NCBI RefSeq assembly: GCF_051401765.1
Contig: NW_027480592.1
Location: 620,001-684,000 of the forward strand
DNA from: Calliopsis andreniformis
Lineage: Eukaryota; Arthropoda; Insecta; Hymenoptera; Andrenidae
Length of the DNA: 64,000 nucleotides
Direction: 5' to 3'
The position numbers were made by a program, and so were the translations under genes. How positions within the stretch are numbered: the first letter of the stretch is position 1; each line of letters starts with the position of its first letter. Shown here one piece after another: positions 40,566-56,218 of this stretch. Below the pieces are notes generated by a model. It was not told the origin of the DNA and searched no databases. It worked only from the letters and a program-made list of their open reading frames with translations.

Positions 40566-43434
40566 AGTATGATTACGACGAATATTATGGTCATCACTAA
40601 GAATATTCTGGTGATTATGACTATAACGATTATTATGGTTATAATAACGATTATAAAGGTTATTTCCATGACAATTCTGTTTATTACTACGATGTTATGA
40701 TTATTACAGTTAGTATAACTATTACTATGATTATTGCGGCTATTATGATTGTTGCTATGATTATTATGATTATTATTACGATTGTTATGATTCTTGTGGT
40801 TATTATGACGATTACTACGATTATTATGGTTGACAGTGTGGTTATTAAGATTATCATTTAGATTATTATGGCTATTACTATTATTATGGTCTTAATTGCT
40901 CTTATAATGGTTATTATGATTGTTGCCAAGTTTATTATGGTTATTATTATGATTATTACGGTTATTATGTTTCATAGTATGATTATGACGAATATTATGA
41001 TCATCACTAAGATTATTCTTGTGATTATGACTATTACGATTATTATGGCTATAATAACGATTATTAAGGTTATTTCCATGATAATTCTGTTTATTATTTC
41101 GATGTTATGATTATTACAGTTGGTATAACTATTACTATGATTATTGCGACTATTATGATTGTTGCTATGATTATTATGATTATTATTACGATTGTTATGA
41201 TTCTTGTGGTTATTATGACGATTACTATGATTATTATGGTTGATAGTGTGGTTATTATGATTATTAGTCAGATTGTTATGGCTGTTAAGTTTATTATGGT
41301 TTTTATGTCCATCGTAATGGTTATTATGATTGCTTCCAAGTTTATTATGCTTATTATTATGGTTACTATGATTATTATGTTTCATAGTGTGATCATGACG
41401 AATATTATGGTCATCACTGAGATTATTATGGTGATTATGACTATTACGATTATTATGGCTATAATAACGATTATTAAGGTTATTTCCATGATAATTCTGT
41501 TTATTATTTCGATGTTACGTTTACTACAGTTAGCATAACTATTACTATGATTATTACGACTATTATGACCTTTGCTTTGATTATTATGATTATTATTACG
41601 ATTGTTATGATTGTTGTAGTTATTATGGCGATTACTATGATTATTATGGTTGATAGTGTGGTTATTATGATTATCATTTATATTATTACCCCTATTATGG
41701 TTATTATGGTTTTTATGGCTATTATAATGGTTATTATGATTGCTTCCAAGTTTATTATGGTTATTATTATGTTTATTACGATTATTATGTTTCATAGTGT
41801 GATTATGACGAATATTATGATCATCACTAAGATTATTCTGGTGATTATGACTATAACGATTATTATGGTTATAATAACGATTATAAAGGTTATTTCCATG
41901 ACAATTGTGTTTATTACTACGATGATATGATTATTATAGTTAGTATAACTATTACTATGATTATTGCGGCTATTATGGTTGTCGCTATGATTATTATGAT
42001 TATTATTACGAATGTTATGATTCTTGTGGTTATTACGACGATTACTATGATTATTATGGCTGATAGTGTGGTTATTATGATTATTAGTTAGATTATTATG
42101 GCTGTTACGTTTATTATGGTTTTTATGTCCATCATAATGGATATTATGATTGATTCCAAGTTTATTATGGTTATTATTATGGTTACTATGATTATTATGT
42201 TTCATAGTATGATTATGACGAATATTATGATGATCACTAAGACTATTCTGGTGGTTTTGACTATGACGATTATTATGGCTATAATAACGATTATTAATGT
42301 TGTTTCCAAGGTAATTCTGTTTATTATTACGTTGTTATGATTACTAGAGTTAGTCTAACTATTATTACGGCTATTACGGCTATTATGACTGTTGCTATGA
42401 TTATTACGATTATTATTACGATTGTCATGATTGTTGTGGTTATTATGTCGATTACTATGGTTATTATGGTTGACAGAGTGGTTATTATGATTATCATTTA
42501 GATTATTATGGCTATTACTATTATTATGGTTTTCATTGCTATTATAATGGTTACTATGTTTGTTTCCAAGTTTATTATGGTTATTATTATGATTATTACG
42601 ATTATTATGTTTCATAGTATGATTATGACGAATATTATGATCATCACTAAGATTATTCTGGTGGTTTTGACTATGACGATTATGATGGCTATAATAACGA
42701 TTATTAATGTTATTTCCAAGGTAATTCTGTTTATTATTACGTTGTTATGATTATTAGAGTTAGTCTAACTATTACTACGGTTATTACGGCTGTTATGATT
42801 GTTGCTACGATTATCATCGTTATTATTATGATTGATATGATTTTTCTGGTTATTATGACGGTTACTATGATTATTATGGTTCATAGTATGGTTATTATGA
42901 TTATCATGCAGATTATTATGGCTATTGCGATTATTATGGTTTTTATGGCCATTATAATGGTTATTATGATTGTTTCCAATTTATTATGGTTCTTATTATG
43001 ATTATTATGGTTATTGTGTATCATAGTATGATTATGTCGAATATTATGATCATCACTCATATTATTCTGGTGATTATGACTATTACGATTATTATAGCTA
43101 TCATAACGATTATTAAGGTTATTTCCATGATAATTCTGTTTATTGTTACGATGTTATGATTATTACAGTTAGTATAACTATTACTATGACTATTACGACT
43201 ATTATGACTGTTGCTATGATTATTATGATTATTATTACGATTGTTATGATTGATGTGGTTATTATGACGATTACTATGATTATTATGGTTGATAGTGTGG
43301 TTATTATGATTATCATTTAGATTATTATGGCTATTACGATTATTATGGTTTTTATGGCCATTATAATGGTTATTATTATTGTTTCCAAGTTTATTATGGT
43401 TCTTATTATGATTATTACGATTATTATGGTTCCT

Positions 43435-43583
43435 AGTATGATTGTGACCAATATTATGATCATCACTAAGATTATAATGGCTATTACGATTAATATGGTT
43501 TTTATGGCTATCATAATGGTTATTCCGATTTTTCGAAGTTTATTATGGGTATTATTATGATTATTATGATTATTATGTTTTAT
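43435..43583 (+). repeat. 149-bp short unit (CGAAG form)
   Basis: Same deletion. It carries a private GATTGTGACC (GATTATGACC in others). Followed by T. Confidence 0.93.
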
Positions 43584-44813
43584 AGTATGATTACGACGAA
43601 TATTATGGTCATCACTAAGATTATTCTGGTGATTATGACTATAACGATTATTATGGTTATAATAACGATTATAAAGGTTATTTCCATGACAATTCTGTTT
43701 ATTACTACGATGTTATGATTATTACAGTTAGTATAACTATTACTATGATTATTGCGGCTATTATGATTGTTGCTATGATTATTATGATTATTATTACGAT
43801 TGTTATGATTGTTGTGGATATTATGACGATTACTATGATTGTTATGGTTGATAGTGTGGTTATTATGATTATCATTTAGATTATTATGGCTATTACGGTT
43901 ATTATGGTTTTTATCTCCATTATAATGGTTATTATTATTGTTTCCAAGTTTATTATGGTTATTACTATGGTTATTATGATTATTATGTTTCATAGTATGA
44001 TTATGACGAATATTATGATCATCACTAAGATTATTCTGGTGGTTTTGACTATGACGATTATGATGGCTATAATAACGATTATTAATGTTATTTCCAAGGT
44101 AATTCTGTTTATTATTACTTTGTTATGATTATTAGAGTTAGCCTAACTATTACCACTGTTATTACGGCTGTTATGATTGTTGCTACGATTATCATAGTTA
44201 TTATTATGATTGATATGATTTTTGTGGTTATTATGATGGTTACTATGATTATTATGGTTCATAGTATGTTTATTATGATTATCATGCAGATTATTATGGC
44301 TATTGCGATTATTATGGTTTTTATGGCCATTATAATGGTTATTATGACTGTTTCCAAGTTTATTATGGTTCTTATTATGATTATTATGGTTATTATGTTT
44401 CATAGTATGATTATATCGAATATTATGATCATCACTCATATTATTCTGGTGATTATGACTATTACGATTATTATAGCTATAATAACGATTATTAAGGTTA
44501 TTTCCATGATAATTCTGTTTATTGTTACGATGTTATGATTATTACAGTTAGTATAACTATTACTATGACTATTACGACTATTATGACTGTTGCTATGATT
44601 ATTATGATTATTATTACGATTGTTATGATTGTTGTGGTTATTATGACGATTACTATGATTATTATGGTTGATAGTGTGGTTATTATGATTATCATTTAGA
44701 TTATTAAGGCTATTACGATTATTATGGTTTTTATGGCCATTATAATGGTTATTATTATTGTTTCCAAGTTTATTATGGTTCTTATTATGATTATTACGAT
44801 TATTATGGTTCCT

Positions 44814-44962
44814 AGTATGATTATGACCAATATTATGATCATCACTAAGATTATAATGGCTATTACGATTAATATGGTTTTTATGGCTATCATAATGGTT
44901 ATTCCGATTTTTCCAGGTTTATTATGGGTAGTATTATGATTATTATGATTATTATGTTTTAT
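44814..44962 (+). repeat. 149-bp short unit (CCAGG form)
   Basis: Same deletion, CCGATTTTTCCAGG and GGGTAGTATT; followed by U. Confidence 0.93.
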
Positions 44963-47422
44963 AGTATGATTATGACGTATATTATGATCATCACTAAGAT
45001 TATTCTGTTGATTATGACTATTACGATTATTATGGCTATAATAACTATTATTAATGTTATTTCCAAGGTCATTCTGTTTATTATTACGTTGTTATGGTAA
45101 TTAGAGTTAGTCTAGCTATTACTACTGTTATTACGGCTATTATGATTGTCGCTACGATTGTCATAGTTATTATTATGATTGTTATGATTTTGGTGGTTAT
45201 TATGACGTTTACTATGATTATTATGGTTGATAGTAAGGTTATTATGATTATCATGCAGATTATTATGGCTATTACGATTATTATGGTTTTTATGGCCATT
45301 ATAATGGTTATTATGATTGTTTCCAAGTTTATTATGGTTCTTATTATGATGATTATGATTATTATGTTTCATAGTATGATTATGACGAATATTATGATCA
45401 TCATAAAGATTATTTTGGTGATTATGACTAGTACGATTATTATGGCTATGATAACGATTATTAAGGTTATTTCCATGATAATTCTGTTTATTATTTCGAT
45501 GTTATGATTACTAGAGTTAGTCTAACTATTATTACGGCTATTACGGCGATAATGATTGCTGCTACGATTATCATAGTTATTATTATGATTGTTATGATTG
45601 TTGTTGTTATTATGACGATTACTATGATTATAACGGTTGATAGTATGGTTATTATGATTATCATGCAGATTATTATGGCTATTATGATTATTATGGTTTT
45701 TATGTCCATTATAATGGTTATTATGATCGTTTTCAAGTTTATTATGGTTATTATTATGATTATTACGATTATTATGTTTCATAGTGTGATTATGACGAAT
45801 ATTATGATCATCACTAAGATTATTCTGGTGATTATGACTATTACGATTATTATGGTTATAATAACGATTATAAAGGTTATTTCCCTGAAAGTTCTGATTA
45901 TTACTACGATGATATGATTATTACAGTTAGCATATCTATTACTATGATTATTACGACTATTATGACTGTTGCTATGATTATTATGATTATTATTACGATT
46001 GTTATGATTGTTGTGGTTATTATGACGATTACTATGATTATTATGGTTGATAGTGTGGTTATTATGATTATCATTTAAATTACTAAGCCTATTATGGTTA
46101 TTATGGTTTTTATGGCTATTATAATGGTTATTATTATTGCTTCCAAGTGTATTATGGTTATTATTATGATTATTACGATTATTATGTTTCATAGTGTGAT
46201 TATGACGAATATTATGATCATCACTAAGATTATTCTGGTGATTATGGCTATTACGATTATTATGGCTATAATAGCGATTATTAAGGTTATTTCCATGGTA
46301 GTTCTGTTTATTATTTCGATGTTATGATTACTACAGTTAGCATAACTATTACTATGATTATTACGACTATTATGACTGTTGCTATGATTATTATGATTAT
46401 TATTACGATTGATATGATTGTTGTGGATATTATGACGATTACTATGATTGTTATGGTTGATAGTGTGGTTATTATGATTATCATTTAGATTATTATGGCT
46501 ATTACGATTATTATGGTTTTTATCTCCATTATAATGGTTATTATTATTGTTTCCAAGTTTATTATGGTTATTACTATGGTTATTATGATTATTATGTTTC
46601 ATAGTATGATTATGACGAATATTATGATCATCACTAAGATTATTCTGGTGGTTTTGACTATGACGATTATGATGGCTATAATAACGATTATTAATGTTAT
46701 TTCCAAGGTAATTCTGTTTATTATTACTTTGTTATGATTATTAGAGTTAGCCTAACTATTACCACTGTTATTACGGCTGTTATGATTGTTGCTACGATTA
46801 TCATAGTTATTATTATGATTGGTATGATTTTTGTGGTTATTATGATGGTTACTATGATTATTATGGTTCATAGTATGGTTATTATGATTATCATGCAGAT
46901 TATTATGGCTATTGCGATTATTATGGTTTTTATGGCCATCATAATGGTTATTATGACTGTTTCCAAGTTTATTATGGTTCTTATTATGATTATTATGGTT
47001 ATTATGTTTCATAGTATGATTATATCGAATATTATGATCATCACTCATATTATTCTGGTGATTATGACTATTACGATTATTATAGCTATAATAACGATTA
47101 TTAAGGTTATTTCCATGATAATTCTGTTTATTGTTACGATGTTATGATTATTACAGTTAGTATAACTATTACTATGACTATTACGACTATTATGACTGTT
47201 GCTATGATTATTATGATTATTATTACGATTGTTATGATTGTTGTGGTTATTATGACGATTACTATGATTATTATGGTTGATAGTGTGGTTATTATGATTA
47301 TCATTTAGATTATTAAGGCTATTACGATTATTATGGTTTTTATGGCCATTATAATGGTTATTATTATTGTTTCCAAGTTTATTATGGTTCTTGTTATGAT
47401 TATTACGATTATTATGGTTCCT

Positions 47423-47571
47423 AGTATGTTTATGACCAATATTACGATCATCACTAAGATTATAATGGCTATTACGATTAATATGTTTTTTATGGCTATC
47501 ATAATGGTTATTCCGATTTTTCCAGGTTTATTATGGGTAGTATTATGATTATTATGATTATTATGTTTTAT
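47423..47571 (+). repeat. 149-bp short unit (CCAGG form)
   Basis: Same deletion. It carries TAGTATGTTTATGACC and AATATTACGATC, and AATATGTTTTTTATGG; the last two are shared with 50,591-50,739 and 60,207-60,355. Followed by U. Confidence 0.93.
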
Positions 47572-49211
47572 AGTATGATTATGACGTATATTATGATCAT
47601 CACTAAGATTATTCTGTTGATTATGACTATTACGATTATTATGGCTATAATAACTATTATTAATGTTATTTCCAAGGTCATTCTGTTTATTATTACGTTG
47701 TTATGGTAATTAGAGTTAGTCTAGCTATTACTACTGTTATTACGGCTATTATGATTGTCGCTACGATTGTCATAGTTATTATTATGATTGTTATGATTTT
47801 GGTGGTTATTATGACGTTTACTATGATTATTATGGTTGATAGTAAGGTTATTATGATTATCATGCAGATTATTATGGCTATTACGATTATTATGGTTTTT
47901 ATGGCCATTACAATGGTTATTATGATTGTTTCCAAGTTTATTATGGTTCTTATTATGATGATTATGATTATTATGTTTCATAGTATGATTATGACGAATA
48001 TTATGATCATCATAAAGATTATTTTGGTGATTATGACTAGTACGATTATTATGGCTATGATAACGATTATTAAGGTTATTTCCATGATAATTCTGTTTAT
48101 TATTTCGATGTTATGATTACTACAGTTAGCATAACTATTACTATGACTATTACGACTATTATGACTGTTGCTATGATTATTATGATTATTATTACGATTG
48201 TCATGTTTGTTGTGGTTATTATGTCGATTACTATGATTATTATGGTTGACAGAGTGGTTATTATGATTATCATTTAGATTACTATGGCTATTACTATTAT
48301 TATGGCGTTCATTGCTATTATAATGGTTATTACGGTTGTTTCCAAGTTTATTATGGTTATTATTATGATTATTACGATTATTATGTTTCGCAGTGTGATT
48401 ACGACGAATATTATGATCATCACTAAGATTATTCTGGTGATTATGACTATAACGATTATTATGGTTATATTAACGATTATTAATGTTATTTCCAAGGTAA
48501 TTCTGTTTATTATTACGTTGTTATGATTATTGGAGTTAGCCTAACTATTACCACTGTTATTACCGCTGTTATGATTGTTGCTACGGTTATCATAGTTATT
48601 GTTATGATTGATATGATTTTTGTGGTTATTATGACGGTTACTATGATTATTATGGTTCATAGTATGGTTATTATGATTATCATGCAGATTATTATGGCTA
48701 TTATGATTATTATGGCTTTTATGGCCATTTTAATGGTTATTATGATTGTTTCCATTTTTATTATGGTTACTATCATGATTATTATGATTATTATGTTTTA
48801 TAGTATGATTATGACGAATATTATGATCATCACTAAGATTATTCTGGTGATTATGACTATTACGATTATTATGGCTATAATAACGATTATTAAGGTTATT
48901 TCCATGATAATTCTGTTTATTATTTCGATGTTATGGCTACTACAGTTAGCATAACTATTACTATGGTTATTACGACTTTTGTGACTGTTGCTATGATTAG
49001 TATGCTTATTATTACGATTGTTATGATTGTTGTGGTTATTATGACGATTACTATGATTATTATGGTTGACAGTGTGGTTATTATGATTAAAATTTAGATT
49101 ATTATGGCTATTACAATTATTATGGTTTTCATGGCTATTACAATGGTTATTATGATTGTTTCCAAGTTTATTATGGTTATTATTATGATTATTACGATTA
49201 TTATGGTTCCT

Positions 49212-49360
49212 AGTATGATTATGACCAATATTATGATCATCACTAAGATTATAATGGCTATTACGATTAATATGGTTTTTATGGCTATCATAATGGTTAT
49301 TCCGATTTTTCGAAGTTTATTATGGGTATTATTATGATTATTATGATTATTATGTTTTAT
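49212..49360 (+). repeat. 149-bp short unit (CGAAG form)
   Basis: End of the first 3,168-bp HOR, after H; same deletion and marks. Confidence 0.93.
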
Positions 49361-50590
49361 AGTATGATTACGACGAATATTATGGTCATCACTAAGAATA
49401 TTCTGGTGATTATGACTATAACGATTATTATGGTTATAATAACGATTATAAAGGTTATTTCCATGACAATTCTGTTTATTACTACGATGTTATGATTATT
49501 ACAGTTAGTATAACTATTACTATGATTATTGCGGCTATTATGATTGTTGCTATGATTATTATGATTATTATTACGATTGTTATGATTCTTGTGGTTATTA
49601 TGACGATTACTATGATTATTATGGTTGACAGTGTGGTTATTATGATTATCATTTAGATTATTATGGCTATTACGATTATTATGGTTTTTATCTCCATTAT
49701 AATGGTTATTATTATTGTTTCCAAGTTTATTATGGTTATTACTATGGTTATTATGATTATTATGTTTCATAGTATGATTATGACGAATATTATGATCATC
49801 ACTAAGATTATTCTGGTGGTTTTGACTATGACGATTATGATGGCTATAATAACGATTATTAATGTTATTTCCAAGGTAATTCTGTTTATTATTACTTTGT
49901 TATGATTATTAGAGTTAGCCTAACTATTACCACTGTTATTACGGCTGTTATGATTGTTGCTACGATTATCATAGTTATTATTATGATTGATATGATTTTT
50001 GTGGTTATTATGATGGTTACTATGATTATTATGGTTCATAGTATGGTTATTATGATTATCATGCAGATTATTATGGCTATTGCGATTATTATGGTTTTTA
50101 TGGCCATCATAATGGTTATTATGACTGTTTCCAAGTTTATTATGGTTCTTATTATGATTATTATGGTTATTATGTTTCATAGTATGATTATATCGAATAT
50201 TATGATCATCACTCATATTATTCTGGTGATTATGACTATTACGATTATTATAGCTATAATAACGATTATTAAGGTTATTTCCATGATAATTCTGTTTATT
50301 GTTACGATGTTATGATTATTACAGTTAGTATAACTATTACTATGACTATTACGACTATTATGACTGTTGCTATGATTATTATGATTATTATTACGATTGT
50401 TATGATTGTTGTGGTTATTATGACGATTACTATGATTATTATGGTTGATAGTGTGGTTATTATGATTATCATTTAGATTATTAAGGCTATTACGATTATT
50501 ATGGTTTTTATGGCCATTATAATGGTTATTATTATTGTTTCCAAGTTTATTATGGTTCTTGTTATGATTATTACGATTATTATGGTTCCT

Positions 50591-50739
50591 AGTATGATTA
50601 TGACCAATATTACGATCATCACTAAGATTATAATGGCTATTACGATTAATATGTTTTTTATGGCTATCATAATGGTTATTCCGATTTTTCCAGGTTTATT
50701 ATGGGTAGTATTATGATTATTATGATTATTATGTTTTAT
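50591..50739 (+). repeat. 149-bp short unit (CCAGG form)
   Basis: 3,168 bp after the unit at 47,423-47,571 and sharing its AATATTACGATC and ATGTTTTTTATGG changes; followed by U. Confidence 0.93.
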
Positions 50740-52379
50740 AGTATGATTATGACGTATATTATGATCATCACTAAGATTATTCTGTTGATTATGACTATTA
50801 CGATTATTATGGCTATAATAACTATTATTAATGTTATTTCCAAGGTCATTCTGTTTATTATTACGTTGTTATGGTAATTAGAGTTAGTCTAGCTATTACT
50901 ACTGTTATTACGGCTATTATGATTGTCGCTACGATTGTCATAGTTATTATTATGATTGTTATGATTTTGGTGGTTATTATGACGTTTACTATGATTATTA
51001 TGGTTGATAGTAAGGTTATTATGATTATCATGCAGATTATTATGGCTATTACGATTATTATGGTTTTTATGGCCATTACAATGGTTATTATGATTGTTTC
51101 CAAGTTTATTATGGTTCTTATTATGATGATTATGATTATTATGTTTCATAGTATGATTATGACGAATATTATGATCATCATAAAGATTATTTTGGTGATT
51201 ATGACTAGTACGATTATTATGGCTATGATAACGATTATTAAGGTTATTTCCATGATAATTCTGTTTATTATTTCGATGTTATGATTACTACAGTTAGCAT
51301 AACTATTACTATGACTATTACGACTATTATGACTGTTGCTATGATTATTATGATTATTATTACGATTGTCATGTTTGTTGTGGTTATTATGTCGATTACT
51401 ATGATTATTATGGTTGACAGAGTGGTTATTATGATTATCATTTAGATTACTATGGCTATTACTATTATTATGGCGTTCATTGCTATTATAATGGTTATTA
51501 CGGTTGTTTCCAAGTTTATTATGGTTATTATTATGATTATTACGATTATTATGTTTCGCAGTGTGATTACGACGAATATTATGATCATCACTAAGATTAT
51601 TCTGGTGATTATGACTATAACGATTATTATGGTTATATTAACGATTATTAATGTTATTTCCAAGGTAATTCTGTTTATTATTACGTTGTTATGATTATTG
51701 GAGTTAGCCTAACTATTACCACTGTTATTACCGCTGTTATGATTGTTGCTACGGTTATCATAGTTATTGTTATGATTGATATGATTTTTGTGGTTATTAT
51801 GACGGTTACTATGATTATTATGGTTCATAGTATGGTTATTATGATTATCATGCAGATTATTATGGCTATTATGATTATTATGGCTTTTATGGCCATTTTA
51901 ATGGTTATTATGATTGTTTCCATTTTTATTATGGTTACTATCATGATTATTATGATTATTATGTTTTATAGTATGATTATGACGAATATTATGATCATCA
52001 CTAAGATTATTCTGGTGATTATGACTATTACGATTATTATGGCTATAATAACGATTATTAAGGTTATTTCCATGATAATTCTGTTTATTATTTCGATGTT
52101 ATGGCTACTACAGTTAGCATAACTATTACTATGGTTATTACGACTTTTGTGACTGTTGCTATGATTAGTATGCTTATTATTACGATTGTTATGATTGTTG
52201 TGGTTATTATGACGATTACTATGATTATTATGGTTGACAGTGTGGTTATTATGATTAAAATTTAGATTATTATGGCTATTACAATTATTATGGTTTTCAT
52301 GGCTATTACAATGGTTATTATGATTGTTTCCAAGTTTATTATGGTTATTATTATGATTATTACGATTATTATGGTTCCT

Positions 52380-52528
52380 AGTATGATTATGACCAATATT
52401 ATGATCATCACTAAGATTATAATGGCTATTACGATTAATATGGTTTTTATGGCTATCATAATGGTTATTCCGATTTTTCGAAGTTTATTATGGGTATTAT
52501 TATGATTATTATGATTATTATGTTTTAT
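52380..52528 (+). repeat. 149-bp short unit (CGAAG form)
   Basis: End of the second 3,168-bp HOR, after H; followed by J. Confidence 0.93.
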
Positions 52529-55500
52529 AGTATGATTACGACGAATATTATGGTCATCACTAAGAATATTCTGGTGATTATGACTATAACGATTATTATG
52601 GTTATAATAACGATTATAAAGGTTATTTCCATGACAATTCTGTTTATTACTACGATGTTATGATTATTACAGTTAGTATAACTATTACTATGATTATTGC
52701 GGCTATTATGATTGTTGCTATGATTATTATGATTATTATTACGATTGTTATGATTCTTGTGGTTATTATGACGATTACTATGATTATTATGGTTGACAGT
52801 GTGGTTATTATGATTAAAATTTAGATTATTATGGCTATTACAATTATTATGGTTTTCATGGCTATTACAATGGTTATTATGATTGTTTCCAAGTTTATTA
52901 TGGTTATTATTATGATTATTACGATTATTATGTTTCATAGTGTGATTATGACGAATATTATAATCATCACTAAGATTATTCTGGTGATTATGACTATTAC
53001 GATTGTTATTGCTATAATAATGATTATTAAGGTTATTTCGAAGATTATTCTGTTTATTATAACGATGTTATGATTATTATAGTTAGTATAACTATTACTG
53101 TGACTATTACGACTATTTTGACTGTTGCTATGATTATTATGATTATTATTACGATTGTTAGGATTGTTGTGGTTATTATGACGATTACTATGATTATTAT
53201 GGTTGATAGTATGGTTATTATGATTATCATTCAGATTATTATGGCTATTATGATTATTATGGTTTTTATGGCCATTATAATGGTTATTATTATCGTTTTC
53301 AAGTTTATTATGGTTATTATTATGATTATTACGATTATTATGTTTCATAGTGTGATTATGACGAATATTATGATCATCAGTAAGATTATTCTGGTGATTA
53401 TGACTATTACGATTATTATGGTTATAATAACGATTATTAAGGTTATTTCTATGATAATTCTGTTTATTATTTCGATGTTATGATTACTACAGTTAGCATA
53501 ACTATTACTACGATTATTACGACTATTATGACTGTTGCTATGATTATTACGATTATTATTACGATTGTCATGATTGTTGTGGTTATTATGTCGATTACTA
53601 CGATTATTATGGTTGACAGTGTGGTTATTAAGATTATCATTTAGATTATTATGGCTATTACTATTATTATGGTCTTAATTGCTCTTATAATGGTTATTAT
53701 GATTGTTGCCAAGTTTATTATGGTTATTATTATGATTATTACGGTTATTATGTTTCATAGTATGATTATGACGAATATTATGATCATCACTAAGATTATT
53801 CTTGTGATTATGACTATTACGATTATTATGGCTATAATAACGATTATTAAGGTTATTTCCATGATAATTCTGTTTATTATTTCGATGTTATGATTATTAC
53901 AGTTGGTATAACTATTACTATGATTATTGCGACTATTATGATTGTTGCTGTGATTATTATGATTATTATTACGATTGTTATGATTCTTGTGGTTATTATG
54001 ACGATTACTATGATTATTATGGTTGATAGTGTGGTTATTATGATTATTAGTCAGATTGTTATGGCTGTTAAGTTTATTATGGTTTTTATGTCCATCGTAA
54101 TGGTTATTATGATTGCTTCCAAGTTTATTATGCTTATTATTATGGTTACTATGATTATTATGTTTCATAGTGTGATCATGACGAATATTATGGTCATCAC
54201 TGAGATTATTATGGTGATTATGACTATTACGATTATTATGGCTATAATAACGATTATTAAGGTTATTTCCATGATAATTCTGTTTATTATTTCGATGTTA
54301 CGTTTACTACAGTTAGCATAACTATTACTATGATTATTACGACTATTATGACCTTTGCTTTGATTATTATGATTATTATTACGATTGTTATGATTGTTGT
54401 AGTTATTATGGCGATTACTATGATTATTATGGTTGATAGTGTGGTTATTATGATTATCATTTATATTATTACCCCTATTATGGTTATTATGGTTTTTATG
54501 GCTATTATAATGGTTATTATGATTGCTTCCAAGTTTATTATGGTTATTATTATGTTTATTACGATTATTATGTTTCATAGTGTGATTATGACGAATATTA
54601 TGATCATCACTAAGATTATTCTGGTGATTATGACTATAACGATTATTATGGTTATAATAACGATTATAAAGGTTATTTCCATGACAATTGTGTTTATTAC
54701 TACGATGTTATGATTATTATAGTTAGTATAACTATTACTATGATTATTGCGGCTATTATGGTTGTCGCTATGATTATTATGATTATTATTACGAATGTTA
54801 TGATTCTTGTGGTTATTACGACGATTACTATGATTATTATGGCTGATAGTGTGGTTATTATGATTATTAGTTAGATTATTATGGCTGTTACGTTTATTAT
54901 GGTTTTTATGTCCATCATAATGGATATTATGATTGCTTCCAAGTTTATTATGGTTATTATTATGGTTACTATGATTATTATGTTTCATAGTATGATTATG
55001 ACGAATATTATGATGATCACTAAGACTATTCTGGTGGTTTAGACTATGACGATTATTATGGCTATAATAACGATTATTAATGTTGTTTCCAAGGTAATTC
55101 TGTTTATTATTACGTTGTTATGATTACTAGAGTTAGTCTAACTATTATTACGGCTATTACGGCTATTATGACTGTTGCTATGATTATTACGATTATTATT
55201 ACGATTGTCATGATTGTTGTGGTTATTATGTCGATTACTATGGTTATTATGGTTGACAGAGTGGTTATTATGATTATCATTTAGATTATTATGGCTATTA
55301 CTATTATTATGGTTTTCATTGCTATTATAATGGTTACTATGTTTGTTTCCAAGTTTATTATGGTTATTATTATGATTATTACGATTATTATGTTTCATAG
55401 TATGATTATGACGAATATTATGATCATCACTAAGATTATTCTGGTGGTTTTGACTATGACGATTATGATGGCTATAATAACGATTATTAATGTTATTTCC

Positions 55501-56218
55501 AAGGTAATTCTGTTTATTATTACGTTGTTATGATTATTAGAGTTAGTCTAACTATTACTACGGTTATTACGGCTGTTATGATTGTTGCTACGATTATCAT
55601 CGTTATTATTATGATTGATATGATTTTTCTGGTTATTATGACGGTTACTATGATTATTATGGTTCATAGTATGGTTATTATGATTATCATGCAGATTATT
55701 ATGGCTATTGCGATTATTATGGTTTTTATGGCCATTATAATGGTTATTATGATTGTTTCCAAGTTTATTATGGTTCTTATTATGATTATTATGGTTATTG
55801 TGTATCATAGTATGATTATGTCGAATATTATGATCATCACTCATATTATTCTGGTGATTATGACTATTACGATTATTATAGCTATCATAACGATTATTAA
55901 GGTTATTTCCATGATAATTCTGTTTATTGTTACGATGTTATGATTATTACAGTTAGTATAACTATTACTATGACTATTACGACTATTATGACTGTTGCTA
56001 TGATTATTATGATTATTATTACGATTGTTATGATTGATGTGGTTATTATGACGATTACTATGATTATTATGGTTGATAGTGTGGTTATTATGATTATCAT
56101 TTAGATTATTATGGCTATTACGATTATTATGGTTTTTATGGCCATTATAATGGTTATTATTATTGTTTCCAAGTTTATTATGGTTCTTATTATGATTATT
56201 ACGATTATTATGGTTCCT

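Larger units (their letters stand above)
46193..49360 (+). repeat. 3,168-bp HOR, copy 1: T' Q' R'' s' U W G H s
   Basis: Units end at 46602, 47012, 47422, 47571, 47981, 48391, 48801, 49211 and 49360. Seven units of 410 and two of 149 give 3,168. W is marked by GGCGTTCATTGC and landmark TTTCGC. The G unit here is a Q/G hybrid of 410 bp, without the extra T of other G units. Confidence 0.9.
49361..52528 (+). repeat. 3,168-bp HOR, copy 2: T Q' R' s' U W G H s
   Basis: Landmarks lie at 49770, 50180, 50590, 50739, 51149, 51559, 51969, 52379 and 52528, each 3,168 beyond the first copy. Both copies share private marks such as TTCTTGTTATGATT in R (near 47,389 and 50,557) and GGAGTTAGCCTAAC at 48,531 and 51,699. 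The left part of the first unit is J type, so the copies differ at their left edge. Confidence 0.9.
40566..53348 (+). repeat. Super-repeat of 12,783 bp, complete copy
   Basis: Order: A' C D E P Q R s T Q' R' s' U V O T' Q' R'' s' U W G H s T Q' R' s' U W G H s J F'. It has 29 full and 6 short units; the arithmetic gives 12,784, and one base is missing in the Q unit (TTTCCAATTTATT near 42,976), matching the 12,783 found between landmarks 40,565 and 53,348. The first 21 units recur from 53,349 on. It is a mosaic of the left-half family (A' to J) and the P to W family. Confidence 0.88.
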
